From assembly GCF_029023725.1 (NCBI RefSeq), contig NZ_CP119075.1, forward strand, positions 2,847,501 to 2,911,500: DNA of 64,000 nt, in the 5' to 3' direction. The DNA comes from Synoicihabitans lomoniglobus. Its GTDB lineage: Bacteria; Verrucomicrobiota; Verrucomicrobiia; Opitutales; Opitutaceae. Position numbers and translations under genes: made by a program. Under the pieces are notes generated by a model. It was given only the letters and a program-made list of their open reading frames with translations, ran no database searches and had not been told where the DNA came from. Shown piece by piece: positions 1 through 9,717 of this stretch. Position 1 is the stretch's first letter, and every line of letters begins with the position of its first letter.

Positions 1-408
1 TGGCGGCTGCGCATTCCGTTCGATCACCGCGACAACCCCCGCAATTACATCACCAAACTGCTCCGGTATCAGCGTCTGCTGGAGGCCGAGAATTCGATCT
101 CGCAGCTACATGAATTCGTGGAGGCAACCTTTGCCTGTTGGGAAAAACGCATTCCGTTCGGGACCTACAACGTCACCAATCCGGGTCATATCACGACACG
201 CGAGGTCGTTGACTTGATCAAAGAGAGCGGCGTTTGCACCAAGGATTTCGACTTCTTCGCCGACGAAGATGAGTTCATGCAGATCGCCGCCAAAACCCCT
301 CGTTCGAACTGCGTCATGACGTCCGCCAAACTCGCGGCTGCGGGCATCGAAATGACCGAGGTCCACGACGCGCTTCGCCAAGCGCTGAGTGAATGGGTCC
401 CCGCCTGA
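1..408 (+). CDS. dTDP-4-dehydrorhamnose reductase-like protein, 3' part only
   Basis: The reading frame is open from the first base of the window to a TGA at 406-408, so the 5' part of the gene lies outside. The 135 visible residues look like the C-terminal half of an NAD(P)-dependent sugar-nucleotide reductase of the extended SDR family. They most resemble the epimerase/reductase part of plant-type rhamnose enzymes: NYITKLLRY near residue 20, and YNVTNPGHITTREVVDLI near residue 55, where family members read YNFTNPG. It stands directly upstream of rfbB and rfbA, which supports a role in making dTDP-L-rhamnose or a related 6-deoxysugar. The catalytic Tyr-Lys pair and the Rossmann motif are not in the visible part, so substrate and exact reaction are inferred. 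Confidence 0.72.
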   Translation, partial: WRLRIPFDHRDNPRNYITKLLRYQRLLEAENSISQLHEFVEATFACWEKRIPFGTYNVTNPGHITTREVVDLIKESGVCTKDFDFFADEDEFMQIAAKTPRSNCVMTSAKLAAAGIEMTEVHDALRQALSEWVPA

Positions 409-426
409 CGCCTCCGCCCTCGCCCT

Positions 427-1479
427 ATGAAAATCCTCGTCACCGGAGGTTGCGGCTTTATCGGCAGCAACCTCGTCCGCCATCTCCTCGACACCCCCGA
501 ACACCAGGTTCTCAACGTCGACAAGCTCACCTATGCGGGCAACCCTCACTCGCTCGCGGATCTCGCGAACGATGACCGCTACACGTTTGCCCAGACCGAC
601 ATTTGCGACACGGTGGCCATCGCCCGATTGTTCGCCGATTTTCAACCTGACTGGGTGATGCACCTCGCGGCGGAATCTCACGTGGATCGCTCCATTGATG
701 GACCCGGCGAATTCATCCAAACCAACGTGGTCGGCACGTTTTCGATGCTGCAGGCCGCTCGCGCCCATTTCGATGCGCTGACCGGCGACGCCAGGGCTCG
801 CTTCCGTTTTCTCCATGTTTCGACGGACGAGGTCTACGGTTCGCTCGGTTCCGAGGGCCTTTTCTCCGAAACCACGCCCTACGACCCGCACTCCCCCTAT
901 TCCGCCAGCAAGGCATCCTCCGATCATCTCGCCCGCGCCTGGGCCGATACCTACAAATTGCCGGTTCTGGTCACCAACTGCTCGAACAACTACGGTCCGT
1001 TCCAGTTTCCGGAAAAGCTCATTCCCGTGGTTATCCTCAAGGCACTGCGCGGCGAGCCGATCCCGGTCTACGGGAAGGGTGAGAACATTCGCGACTGGCT
1101 CTACGTCGGCGATCATGCCGAAGCCCTGCACACGGTGATCGCCACGGGTCGCACCGGCGAGACCTACAACATCGGTGGCAACAACGAGCGCCAAAACATC
1201 GACCTCGTTCGCCTGCTGTGCTCGTTGCTCGACGAACTGCGACCGCGGACCGACGGGAAAGCCTACGCCGACCAGATCACGTTCGTGACCGACCGGCCGG
1301 GGCACGATCTCCGCTACGCCATCGACGCGTCCAAAATCAAAGCCGAACTCGGCTGGACACCCAGACAGGACCACACGTCCGGCTTCCGTAAAACCGTGCA
1401 GTGGTATCTCGATAACGAGGCTTGGACCGCCAACATTCTCAGCGGCGACTACCAACTCGAACGCCTCGGCCACGCCTAA
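427..1479 (+). CDS. rfbB: dTDP-glucose 4,6-dehydratase
   Basis: This cytoplasmic enzyme converts dTDP-glucose to dTDP-4-keto-6-deoxyglucose, the second step of dTDP-rhamnose synthesis. The 350-residue product has the usual family length. It shows the NAD-binding GGCGFIGS at residues 7-14, [10 protein letters not shown] at 81-90, STDEVYG at 132-138 (the active-site Asp-Glu pair), and the catalytic Tyr158 and Lys162 in YSASK. The next gene (rfbA) starts 12 bases after the stop, so the two are probably co-transcribed. The ATG at 427 lies 18 bases after the preceding stop, without a Shine-Dalgarno sequence. rfbC is not in the window. Its function may be supplied by the cut gene at the left edge or by a gene outside. 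Confidence 0.96.
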   Translation: MKILVTGGCGFIGSNLVRHLLDTPEHQVLNVDKLTYAGNPHSLADLANDDRYTFAQTDICDTVAIARLFADFQPDWVMHLAAESHVDRSIDGPGEFIQTNVVGTFSMLQAARAHFDALTGDARARFRFLHVSTDEVYGSLGSEGLFSETTPYDPHSPYSASKASSDHLARAWADTYKLPVLVTNCSNNYGPFQFPEKLIPVVILKALRGEPIPVYGKGENIRDWLYVGDHAEALHTVIATGRTGETYNIGGNNERQNIDLVRLLCSLLDELRPRTDGKAYADQITFVTDRPGHDLRYAIDASKIKAELGWTPRQDHTSGFRKTVQWYLDNEAWTANILSGDYQLERLGHA

Positions 1480-1491
1480 GCATTCCGCCCC

Positions 1492-2379
1492 ATGAACCGA
1501 AAAGGAATTATTCTGGCCGGCGGCTCCGGCACCCGCCTTTACCCGCTGACCATAGCCGTATCCAAACAGTTGATGCCGGTTTACGACAAGCCGATGATCT
1601 ACTATCCGCTGTCAGTGCTGATGATCGCCGGGATTCGGGAAATCCTCATCATTTCGACCCCACAGGATTTGCCGCTGTTTGAAAAGCTGCTCGGCGATGG
1701 CTCGGCCTTCGGTCTGCAGCTTTCCTACGCCGAACAACCCAGCCCCGACGGTTTGGCCCAAGCCTTCCTCATCGCCGCCGACTGCGGCTTTCTCGACGGC
1801 ACGCAGCCGTCCGCCTTGGTGCTGGGCGACAACCTGTTCTATGGGCATGATTTCAAACGCTCGCTGGAATCAGCCGCCGAACGCCAGGACGGCTCCACCA
1901 TTTTCGGGTATCACGTGGCCAATCCCACGGCTTACGGCGTGGTCGAATTTGCCGACGATGGCCGGGTGATGTCACTGGAGGAGAAACCCACGTCACCAAA
2001 ATCCAACTACGCAGTTCCGGGGCTCTACTTCTACGACCGCGACGTGGTCGATCTGGCGCGGGCGTTGAAACCCTCGCCCCGCGGAGAGTTGGAAATCACC
2101 GATCTCAATCGCCGTTACCTGGAGCGCGGTGATCTGCACGTCGAGCTCCTCGGTCGCGGCACCGCCTGGCTGGACACGGGCACGCACGACTCGCTTCTCG
2201 AAGCCGCCGATTTCGTGCACATCATCGAAAACCGCCAAGGCCTCAAAATCGCCTGCCTGGAAGAGATTGCCTACACGATGGGCTGGATCGACGACGCCGA
2301 ACTCGATGCCCAAATCGCTCGTCTCGGCAAATCCAGCTATGGTTCCTATCTGCGCAACTGGCCTCGGCATCGCGCCTAG
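1492..2379 (+). CDS. rfbA: glucose-1-phosphate thymidylyltransferase
   Basis: It joins glucose-1-phosphate and dTTP to give dTDP-glucose, the committed step of dTDP-sugar synthesis. The 295-residue length matches RfbA/RmlA. The nucleotide-binding signature [11 protein letters not shown] is at residues 8-18, followed by the family block [17 protein letters not shown] (about 25-41). [12 protein letters not shown] block near residue 230 is also typical of RmlA. It follows rfbB by 12 bases and precedes a glycosyltransferase by 21, so the region reads as one polysaccharide operon. Feedback inhibition by dTDP-rhamnose is known for the family but cannot be judged from the sequence here. Confidence 0.96.
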   Translation: MNRKGIILAGGSGTRLYPLTIAVSKQLMPVYDKPMIYYPLSVLMIAGIREILIISTPQDLPLFEKLLGDGSAFGLQLSYAEQPSPDGLAQAFLIAADCGFLDGTQPSALVLGDNLFYGHDFKRSLESAAERQDGSTIFGYHVANPTAYGVVEFADDGRVMSLEEKPTSPKSNYAVPGLYFYDRDVVDLARALKPSPRGELEITDLNRRYLERGDLHVELLGRGTAWLDTGTHDSLLEAADFVHIIENRQGLKIACLEEIAYTMGWIDDAELDAQIARLGKSSYGSYLRNWPRHRA

Positions 2380-2400
2380 TTCAAACGGCGTGTTCCGGCA

Positions 2401-5007
2401 GTGATCAAAGTCTCGTTCATCATTCCCCTGCACAACGGGCTGGAGCTCACCAAGGTGTGCTTGCGGACCTTGCAGGAGACGCTGCCCGCCGGTCTGGAGC
2501 ACGAGATCATTTTCGTCGACGACGTCAGCACCGACGGCACACGAGAATGGCTCAAGACTCTGCCAGCTCCTTGTCGCTTCGTCCTCAATGTCGAAAACGC
2601 CGGCTACGCCGCCACCAACAACGCCGGCGCCGCCATGGCGACCGGCGAATACCTGGCTCTGATCAATAACGATTTGGAGTTCCTGCCTGGTTGGTTGGAA
2701 CCGATGTTGGCCGCACTCGATTCGGATCCGAATCTGGGCCTCGTCGGCAATGTGCAGCGCCGGGTCAAAGACGACAGCATCGACCACGCCGGCATCCGTT
2801 TCCGGGCCAACGCCAAACTGGAACACATCCAGGAACTCCCTTCCGCGGCCAGTATCCGACGACGCCCGGTTCGGTTTGTGCCCGCGGTCACCGCCGCCTG
2901 CTGTATCGTGCGTCGCGAGGTATTCATGCGCCCCCGCCGCGATGGTCACATTCCGGCGCAGCCCGGATTTCGCGTCTCCTATCGCAATGGCGGTGAAGAC
3001 GTGGACCTCTGCCTCAATCTCCTGGAGTGGGGTTATCGCGTGGCCGTGGTGCTATCCAGCGTGGTGCGCCACCACGTCAGCGCATCCCGTGGTGAAGCCC
3101 GCCCCCACGACGAAGCCAACAGTCGCAACCTCTTCGGTTACTGGCGGGATGTAATCATCCGTTACAGCACCGGAGACTGGGCAAAGCAGAAACTACGCGC
3201 CTGGCGCGAGGGCACCGAGGTGATGCCCTGGCGCACCGTTGTGACGGCGCTGCGCGTGCGCGCCGGATTCGTCAGCCGCACGCCGCGCTTGGCGTGGATG
3301 GAAATCGGCGCGGCCATCTTCTACGAGGAACTCCACTGGCGCAAAGTGCTCGGCCTGCCCCGTCCCCCGGTCGCGGACAACCCGAAGGACTACGTGCTCA
3401 CCGGACTCAAGAGCGACACGTTGCAGCACGAGACACAGGCGATGCGGGAAAAGTTCACCGCCGTGTTGCCACCGGGCGTCATCGAAAAAAACATTTTCAT
3501 CAACGGCTTCGTCCTCCCCGCCGATCCCGACCGACGCGAAACCCAGGGCGACATCGGACTTCGCCTCACGGTGAATGGCATTCAGACCGCAACCGCCTTC
3601 CCGTTGCCGGACGGCCATTTCAACTGCGGCATCGACAAACCACTTTTGGTCACGGACGAGCCGGTCCGCCTGCAGGTGGAATTGCTCGGGACCGATCGGG
3701 AGAACACCCTCGCCTGGCTCGGTCGCGTCACCGCCCGCTGGCCACTGCCCCGCACGTGGCGAGACCGTTTGGAGCGTTACCGGCCACAGGTTAAAAATCG
3801 CCGCATTCGCATCTCCCAGATCGTCTGCGACGAACGCCCGATTTACGATTTCAAGAAACGCCGCCCGTTGCGCATCGAGGCCCGCGAAAACAAGGAATAC
3901 CCGCTCGGCATCAATGTCGTCGGCTGGTTGCGCGCCGAACTCGGCATCGGCGAAAGCGCCCGCTGCATGGCACGGGCGGTGGCGGCGACGGACCTGCCGC
4001 ACGCTTTCGTCGACATGAAGCTGCCCTGCCTGAATCGCATGGGCGACCAGACTTTCGCGGCGCAGTTGCAGAAGACGAATCCGTATCGGGTAAACGTGTT
4101 TCACATCGATCCCCCGGTTTCCGGCGACATCGATCACCACCACGGCGACGCCTTTCGTGACAATCGCCGCAACATCGCCTACTGGGCATGGGAGTTGCCC
4201 GAGTTTCCCGACCAATGGGTCGAGGCCTGCCAATACTACGACGAGATCTGGTGTCCGTCCGCCTTCGTGCGGGACGCCATCGCCGCCAAGGTGCCGTTGC
4301 CGGTTCACGTGATGCCGCACTCCATCGACTTCATCTTGCCGGAGGGTGATCAACGACCACGCTTCGACCTGCCGACCGATCGGACCTCCTTCCTGTTTCT
4401 CTACGACCTCAATTCGTATCAGGAGCGCAAGAATCCGCACGCCGTCATCGATGCCTACCGACAGGCGTTCCCTGATGAAGCAGGCGTGCACTTGGTGATC
4501 AAAACCCAAAACCCCGAGCGCAACCCCGCCGCCTTTAGTCGGCTCAAAGCCGCCCTGCGGGGACTGAAGCACACCACGCTGATCGCCCGCACCCTCGAGC
4601 GGGAGGAAGTGCACGCGTTGGAAGCCGCCTGCGATGTCTTCGTCTCGCTACATCGTTCCGAGGGTTTCGGTCTCGCCGTGGCCGAAGCGATGTTTGTGGG
4701 CAAGCCCGTCGTCTCCACCGATTGGTCTGCTACGGCGGAATTTGTGCATGCCGAAAACGGCTGTCCGGTTCCCGTGGATCTGATTGAGCTGAGCGAAACT
4801 CACGGTCCCTACGAAAAGGGCCAGATCTGGGCGAACCCGCGCGTGGCCGATGCCGCCGACGCCATGCGCCGCCTTGCCGCCAATCCAGAGTTGCGTCAAC
4901 GACTCGGCGCCGCGGCGGCACGGGATATTCGCGCCCAGTTTTCCCCGGCCGCCATCGGAGCCCGCTACGCCAAACGACTCGCGGCCATGCAACTTTGGCC
5001 GGACTAA
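2401..5007 (+). CDS. two-domain glycosyltransferase (GT2 fused to GT4)
   Basis: The 868-residue product holds two glycosyltransferase modules. Residues 1 to about 240 are a GT-A/GT2 domain with FVDDVSTDGT, the NND metal-binding motif and GGEDVDLCL. From about residue 500 a GT-B/GT4 domain begins with GWLRAELGIGESARC and carries the E-x7-E nucleotide-sugar motif in SEGFGLAVAEA (Glu754 and Glu762). The stretch between, about 340-470, looks beta-rich and may be a separate fold. It starts with GTG 21 bases after rfbA, with no Shine-Dalgarno sequence. The likely role is assembly of a surface polysaccharide in the cytoplasm, adding two different sugars. Donor and acceptor are unknown. Confidence 0.88.
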   Translation: MIKVSFIIPLHNGLELTKVCLRTLQETLPAGLEHEIIFVDDVSTDGTREWLKTLPAPCRFVLNVENAGYAATNNAGAAMATGEYLALINNDLEFLPGWLEPMLAALDSDPNLGLVGNVQRRVKDDSIDHAGIRFRANAKLEHIQELPSAASIRRRPVRFVPAVTAACCIVRREVFMRPRRDGHIPAQPGFRVSYRNGGEDVDLCLNLLEWGYRVAVVLSSVVRHHVSASRGEARPHDEANSRNLFGYWRDVIIRYSTGDWAKQKLRAWREGTEVMPWRTVVTALRVRAGFVSRTPRLAWMEIGAAIFYEELHWRKVLGLPRPPVADNPKDYVLTGLKSDTLQHETQAMREKFTAVLPPGVIEKNIFINGFVLPADPDRRETQGDIGLRLTVNGIQTATAFPLPDGHFNCGIDKPLLVTDEPVRLQVELLGTDRENTLAWLGRVTARWPLPRTWRDRLERYRPQVKNRRIRISQIVCDERPIYDFKKRRPLRIEARENKEYPLGINVVGWLRAELGIGESARCMARAVAATDLPHAFVDMKLPCLNRMGDQTFAAQLQKTNPYRVNVFHIDPPVSGDIDHHHGDAFRDNRRNIAYWAWELPEFPDQWVEACQYYDEIWCPSAFVRDAIAAKVPLPVHVMPHSIDFILPEGDQRPRFDLPTDRTSFLFLYDLNSYQERKNPHAVIDAYRQAFPDEAGVHLVIKTQNPERNPAAFSRLKAALRGLKHTTLIARTLEREEVHALEAACDVFVSLHRSEGFGLAVAEAMFVGKPVVSTDWSATAEFVHAENGCPVPVDLIELSETHGPYEKGQIWANPRVADAADAMRRLAANPELRQRLGAAAARDIRAQFSPAAIGARYAKRLAAMQLWPD

Positions 5008-5023
5008 GCCCACCGCGATTTTC

Positions 5024-5752
5024 ATGATTTCTCCCGAAGCACTGCCTGAGGCCATCAACCAGATCCGTTGGTTCCATCGGATCGATTTGGGGCATGGCGT
5101 CATCACCCCCGGACTCGATGACACCCCAACGAAATTGGCCCGTATCCAACTTCCCCCTTCGTTGACGGGAAAGTCGGTGCTCGATGTCGGTGCGTGGGAC
5201 GGTTTTTTCTCCTTCGAGGCCGAACGTCGCGGAGCCAAGCGGGTGGTCGCGGTGGATTCCTACTGTTGGAGCGGTGAAGGCTGGGCCGACAAATCTGGCT
5301 TCGAACTCGCGCATGCCCAACTCAACTCGAACGTCGAATCCGTCTACGCGGAGGTGCTCGACATCGAGCCCGAACTGGTGGGACAGCATGATATCGTCTT
5401 GTTTCTCGGCGTGCTCTACCACCTGCGCCACCCGCTTTTGGCGTTGGAGAAAATGGCGGCGGTCACCCGGGATTGTCTGATTCTCGAAACCAAGGTCGAC
5501 CTGCTGCATCTGGGTCCGCCGGCGATGGCGTTTTACAACGGCACCGAACTCAACCGCGACCCGACCAATTGGTGGGCACCCAATCTGCCCGGTCTGCTCG
5601 CCATGTTGCGCGCCGTGGGTTTCTCCCGTTTCGAAGTCGTATCCAAACCCAAATCTTTGTTCGACCGCATTTTTCGCAAACCCACCCAACCCGGGTTGTG
5701 GTGGCGGGAGATGCAACAAGGGCGCGTCACCGTGCACGCTTTCAAGTCGTGA
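5024..5752 (+). CDS. SAM-dependent methyltransferase of the DUF1698/CmoB-like family
   Basis: The 242-residue product contains a class I methyltransferase fold with the SAM-binding motif VLDVGAWDGFFSFEAERRG near residue 50 and VVAVDSY after it. The block FLGVLYHLRHPLLALEKM is characteristic of the CmoB/DUF1698 family, which includes tRNA wobble-uridine modifying enzymes. In this position, between glycosyltransferases, it more probably methylates a sugar or glycan terminus. The ATG at 5024 is preferred because the longer frame from 4850 would overlap the previous gene by about 150 bases and adds non-conserved residues. Product and substrate are not determined by sequence alone. Confidence 0.8.
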   Translation: MISPEALPEAINQIRWFHRIDLGHGVITPGLDDTPTKLARIQLPPSLTGKSVLDVGAWDGFFSFEAERRGAKRVVAVDSYCWSGEGWADKSGFELAHAQLNSNVESVYAEVLDIEPELVGQHDIVLFLGVLYHLRHPLLALEKMAAVTRDCLILETKVDLLHLGPPAMAFYNGTELNRDPTNWWAPNLPGLLAMLRAVGFSRFEVVSKPKSLFDRIFRKPTQPGLWWREMQQGRVTVHAFKS

Positions 5753-5777
5753 ACACCGGGGCTGCCAACAACGCGCC

Positions 5778-6536
5778 GTGAACATCTTTCGGCTTCGCAT
5801 GGTGTGGGAACGCCTCGCCCGAGACGATCCCTATTGGGCGGTCCTCACCGCGCCCGACAAAGTCGGCAACCAGTGGAAACTCGACGCGTTTTTCCAAACC
5901 GGCATCGAAGACGTGGAAGCCAGTCTCGCCGTGATTGATCAGCATTGCCCGGACTTGGCGAAGGATCGGGCGCTGGACTTTGGGTGTGGTGTCGGGCGCC
6001 TCTCACAAGCCTTGGCCAAGACTTACCAATCCGTAGTCGGAGTCGATGTCGCGGCCAAGATGCTGGAACTGGCGGCGCGACATAATCGCGCCCCGGAGCA
6101 GGTGTCGTTCGTGCACAATACCAGGGCGGATCTCAGCAAATTCCCCGCCGGCTCGTTCGATCTGGTTTTCAGTCTCATCACCCTGCAGCACATCCCGGCT
6201 GACTTGATTCGTTCGTATTTGCCTGAATTTGTCCGGGTCCTGCGACCAGGCGGTGTCATCTATTTTCAACTACCCACTTCCGTGCCTCCGGAACCGATCG
6301 AGGCCCGCAAGTGGTCGTGGTATCCGCCAACGATGGCGACGCGCCTGAAGCGCTGGGGCGGGCGCTGGTTCCGCCGCTTCACTGGGGTCGGCGATCCCAT
6401 GCGGATGAACGCGCTGCCCGTCGCGGAGGTCGAGTCGCTGCTGCAATCCGCCGGTGCCCACATGGTGGCCATCATCGATCAACCGGTGACCGACGACTGC
6501 CCCAGCAACGTCTACATCGCGCGACGCCCGACCTGA
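5778..6536 (+). CDS. class I SAM-dependent methyltransferase
   Basis: The 252-residue protein has a UbiE/Methyltransf_11-type core: LDFGCGVGRLSQALA (motif I) near residue 57, VVGVDVAAKMLELA (motif II), then FDLVFSLITLQHI and VLRPGGVIYFQLP. It starts with GTG, 25 bases after the preceding methyltransferase gene, and its stop directly abuts the convergent gene that ends at 6537. As the last plus-strand gene of the rhamnose/glycosyltransferase set, it could modify the same glycan, for example by capping or O-methylation. That substrate assignment is inferred from position only. Confidence 0.82.
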   Translation: MNIFRLRMVWERLARDDPYWAVLTAPDKVGNQWKLDAFFQTGIEDVEASLAVIDQHCPDLAKDRALDFGCGVGRLSQALAKTYQSVVGVDVAAKMLELAARHNRAPEQVSFVHNTRADLSKFPAGSFDLVFSLITLQHIPADLIRSYLPEFVRVLRPGGVIYFQLPTSVPPEPIEARKWSWYPPTMATRLKRWGGRWFRRFTGVGDPMRMNALPVAEVESLLQSAGAHMVAIIDQPVTDDCPSNVYIARRPT

Positions 6537-7763
6537 TCAGGTCTTCCGGCCCATCCGCAGGATGCCCACGAAGAAGCTGGAAAACACGGTCTGAAATCCC
6601 AGCGCCGCGAGCGTCACCCCCGGAATGACCCAGCGCATGGTTATGGCGTATTCCAAATTTCCAAACCCAGCAGCATACCACTGTCCGACGGCGGCGAGTA
6701 GGAGGCCCGTGCCGGCCAAGAACGCGACCGCGCCCACCACGATGCCTCGCTCCAAATGCATGGTATTGAGCCAACGGGAAAAGCGCGGATCCTCCGGAAT
6801 CAAACCCTCGGTCGTCGCAAAGGTTTTGGCGAATACGCCGAATTGCAGCAGTTGAAAACCGAGCAAAATCGAGAGACTCGAGGCGAGCAGAGTGTGAGCG
6901 TCGAGCGTCGCGCCCCACAGCTTAACTCCCGGCATGCCCAGCGCATAGCCCAATGCTCCGAACGCGCAAAGCCCCACGCCCGGGATGAAAAACAACCACC
7001 GCGGACTGCACATCAGGAAAAACCGCAGCGTCCGCCAGCCATCCCGAAAGGTTCGCAGATGCGGCGCGTGCGCCTTGCGTCCATCGGGATGCAACGTCGT
7101 GGGAACTTCAGCGATTTTTACCCCGAAGAGACTGCTTTTGATGATCATCTCCGTGGCAAACTCCATCCCCGTGCTGCGCAAATGCAGCCGGTCGTAGAGT
7201 TCACGGGTGAATCCGCGCAGGCCACAATACACGTCGTGAATCGGCGCCTGAAACATGAGCCGCACCATGGCCGAAAACATCGGGTTGCCCCACCAACGAT
7301 GTAGTCGCGGCATCGCTCCCGGCAGGACCACGCCTCCGCCCGAGGGCAGGCGGCAACCTTGCACGAGATCGAACCCTTCCCGGAGTTTATCCACGAATTT
7401 CGGCAACTCGAGAAAGTCGTAACTGTCGTCCGCATCGCCCATGATGATGAACCGACCGCGCGCCGCCTCGATGCCTCCCATGAGCGCGTTGCCATAACCC
7501 TTGGCCGCCACGGCAACCACCCGCGCGCCGCGGGCCTCCGCGATTTCGATCGAGCCGTCCGTGCTGCCATTATCCGCCACCAACACCTCCCCGACGAGAC
7601 CATGGGCTTTCATCGCCCGGTGGGCTTTGTCGATGCAGATCGCCAGGGTGTCGGCCTCGTTCAAACATGGCATCACGACCGTCAGTTCGATCGCCGCCGT
7701 ATCGGTCTCACTGGGGTCGCGGTCAGGCGACGCAACATGGGCATCCGGTTCCATCACAGTCAT
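6537..7763 (-). CDS. membrane-anchored GT2 glycosyltransferase, dolichyl-phosphate-sugar synthase type
   Basis: The 408-residue product has an N-terminal GT2 domain (VVMPCLNEADT at about 29, VADNGSTDGS, GDADDSYD for metal binding, and HDVYCGLRGF). Three or four hydrophobic segments follow, between about 255 and 400. This layout matches enzymes that move a sugar from a nucleotide donor to polyprenyl phosphate at the inner face of the cytoplasmic membrane. The upstream minus-strand gene encodes a GT-C-like membrane protein, a class that uses polyprenyl-phosphate sugars, so the two may work as donor maker and user. The spacer 7764-7934 holds nothing recognisable. Confidence 0.85.
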   Translation of the reverse strand: MTVMEPDAHVASPDRDPSETDTAAIELTVVMPCLNEADTLAICIDKAHRAMKAHGLVGEVLVADNGSTDGSIEIAEARGARVVAVAAKGYGNALMGGIEAARGRFIIMGDADDSYDFLELPKFVDKLREGFDLVQGCRLPSGGGVVLPGAMPRLHRWWGNPMFSAMVRLMFQAPIHDVYCGLRGFTRELYDRLHLRSTGMEFATEMIIKSSLFGVKIAEVPTTLHPDGRKAHAPHLRTFRDGWRTLRFFLMCSPRWLFFIPGVGLCAFGALGYALGMPGVKLWGATLDAHTLLASSLSILLGFQLLQFGVFAKTFATTEGLIPEDPRFSRWLNTMHLERGIVVGAVAFLAGTGLLLAAVGQWYAAGFGNLEYAITMRWVIPGVTLAALGFQTVFSSFFVGILRMGRKT

Positions 7764-7934
7764 CAGTTCCTACGACAACCGCATCGGTTTCACCGGACGT
7801 TCAGCCGCGGGCGGCAGGGACCGCGTGGCGCGATTAATCGGAATTGAACTCATTGAGCGGGCGCTAACACCCATGGGCCGGAACGGAGGCATCTCCATTG
7901 ATGAACCCGCCCCCACCTACTTCACAAGCGCGAT

Positions 7935-9602
7935 TCATCCGTTCGGTGGCTGAACCGGTTGATGCTCGCCGACGGTGCGCCCTTGAATGGAAAGCGAAAA
8001 GAATCGGATATCCAGCGAACGCTCGTCGTAGAGACTGGCGGGTTGGGCCGGGGCGTCGGATTCCACCGTGAGATGGCTCTCGCCCGGAGGCAGACGCACG
8101 TTCCCGATCCGCCAACGCCTGGGCGTGATCCCAAGCTGCTCCTGCCACAGAATACGATCACTTTGCCGCAGCCGCGCCTGCCGATCCGTAAACGCCGCCC
8201 ACTCGCCCGCCAGCGTCACTTCCACGGGCTGATCATAGGGGTTGTGAATGACGATATTCGCCCGGCCACCGGTCCATCGCCATTGGTGGGTGTCCGACCG
8301 TTCGGCGGCATGCCAAGGCGGAGGAAAATCGAGCCGCAGTTCCGGGGTTTCTCCTTCAATCATCGCCTGCGCTTCGTTGGAAATGCGGACGGAGTAGAGG
8401 GAATCCGGCAAGGGTTTGAATACGCCCGGGGAGAAGAACATGGTAAGATTACCGAGAATCAGCACGGGCAACCAACGTTTGCCTTGAGGAACCAACAGGT
8501 TGAACCCCAGCAACATCGGCAACAAGGAACGCGTAACACCGCCGGGATAGCCCGCCCAGTTCGCCGCGCCCATGACCAAAGTTAACGCCGCGATGGGCAC
8601 GGTGAGCCGCCAGGCCGGCTGCGACCATTTCCAGCGCAAAAGCAAAAATCCGGCCTGCACCACCAGACTGATGATCGACGCGAAGCCGACCCCGAGCAGA
8701 TACCACGGCAGATCCGTGCTGGACGCGACGTCCAACAATTCCCCCACCCGGGTCACCATCGCCCGCAGCGGCAGATCAAAGTTGTCGGTGCCGCCGCCGT
8801 ATTGGGCCATGTCCGCGAACCGCCAGCGCAACAGTAATATCCACAGTCCCAGCGGTGCCGCCACCAAAACGACTCGGGCGATCGCCAACGGCCAGTCCTT
8901 CCAGCTGCGCCACTGATCCGGCGCGAACAATCCACTGCCGAGAATGTTGGTTTCTTTGGCCAGACCAGCGACGGCCAGCAAGGCCGTGGCCCGCCACGGG
9001 CGCCCTTGCTCCCACCACTTCAACGCCACGGCAAACAGGAGCAGACTCGGTCCATCCACCAACGAAGAATAGACACTGAAACAGGCCCCGACGGACAACA
9101 TCACGCCCAACCATCGAATCGCCCGATCAAAATTTTTCGGCGGAAACCATCGCAACAGCACTCCACCCAACGCCAACCAACACACCACGTTGATCATCAC
9201 GTAGGCGGTGATGATCCACTCCGGCCGTCCCGCGCCCAACACATAGGCCACCACCGGCAGTAAGATGCGACGGGCGCGATACGGCAGATTGTCCACCGAC
9301 TTGGCCAAACCCTCGTTCTCCATGCCCGGGTCCAGCGCCAATTGCGCATAGAATTGACCGTCGTAGCCAAACGACCGGTCGTGCACGAAAACTTTAAAGC
9401 CGAGATCCTTGGTCCAATCCCGCTTCGCCAGAGCGTCCTCCCCCACGCCCAGAAAATAGGTCATCCCCGTCTCGGGGGAATAATACCCCGCCAGTTTGAA
9501 CAACATCCACGCCACCACGGCGACGTAAACCGCCACCCAGGTCCAACGCGTCGTCCGCGGCCCGCGGGAGGATCGTAGTCGTGACAGGAACCGTTGAAAC
9601 AT
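7935..9602 (-). CDS. polytopic membrane protein, GT-C glycosyltransferase-like
   Basis: The 555-residue protein has a basic N-terminus, about nine to ten hydrophobic segments up to residue 400, and a soluble C-terminal region rich in Trp and Arg. Features such as FGYDGQFYAQLALDP just after the first membrane helix (an acidic outer loop), and GLAKETNIL further in, resemble polyprenyl-phosphate-sugar-using GT-C enzymes. No family can be named with certainty. The start at 9602 (MFQRFLSRLR) is preferred over an upstream ATG at 9740, because the longer version would overlap the divergent glycosyltransferase and adds hydrophilic, unrelated sequence. Its likely place is the outer face of the cytoplasmic membrane, extending or decorating a glycan. 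Confidence 0.7.
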   Translation of the reverse strand: MFQRFLSRLRSSRGPRTTRWTWVAVYVAVVAWMLFKLAGYYSPETGMTYFLGVGEDALAKRDWTKDLGFKVFVHDRSFGYDGQFYAQLALDPGMENEGLAKSVDNLPYRARRILLPVVAYVLGAGRPEWIITAYVMINVVCWLALGGVLLRWFPPKNFDRAIRWLGVMLSVGACFSVYSSLVDGPSLLLFAVALKWWEQGRPWRATALLAVAGLAKETNILGSGLFAPDQWRSWKDWPLAIARVVLVAAPLGLWILLLRWRFADMAQYGGGTDNFDLPLRAMVTRVGELLDVASSTDLPWYLLGVGFASIISLVVQAGFLLLRWKWSQPAWRLTVPIAALTLVMGAANWAGYPGGVTRSLLPMLLGFNLLVPQGKRWLPVLILGNLTMFFSPGVFKPLPDSLYSVRISNEAQAMIEGETPELRLDFPPPWHAAERSDTHQWRWTGGRANIVIHNPYDQPVEVTLAGEWAAFTDRQARLRQSDRILWQEQLGITPRRWRIGNVRLPPGESHLTVESDAPAQPASLYDERSLDIRFFSLSIQGRTVGEHQPVQPPNG

Positions 9603-9717
9603 GGCAGGATCATGACGCAGGACGACCAAACCCATCGCGTCAACTTCCGGCCGAGGGTTTACGCAACCTATGGCATTGCAGCCCGCACGCTCGTCGCCCT
9701 GAATCTGCGCCTTCGCC

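Noticed and set aside
3193..4614. Long minus-strand reading frame of 473 codons
   Set aside because: It lies entirely antisense to the GT2-GT4 gene, which has clear motifs. High GC with strong third-position bias produces such antisense frames throughout the window.
4850..5024. Earlier start at 4850 for the CmoB-like gene
   Set aside because: It overlaps the previous gene by about 150 bases and adds Pro/Arg-rich residues without family resemblance.
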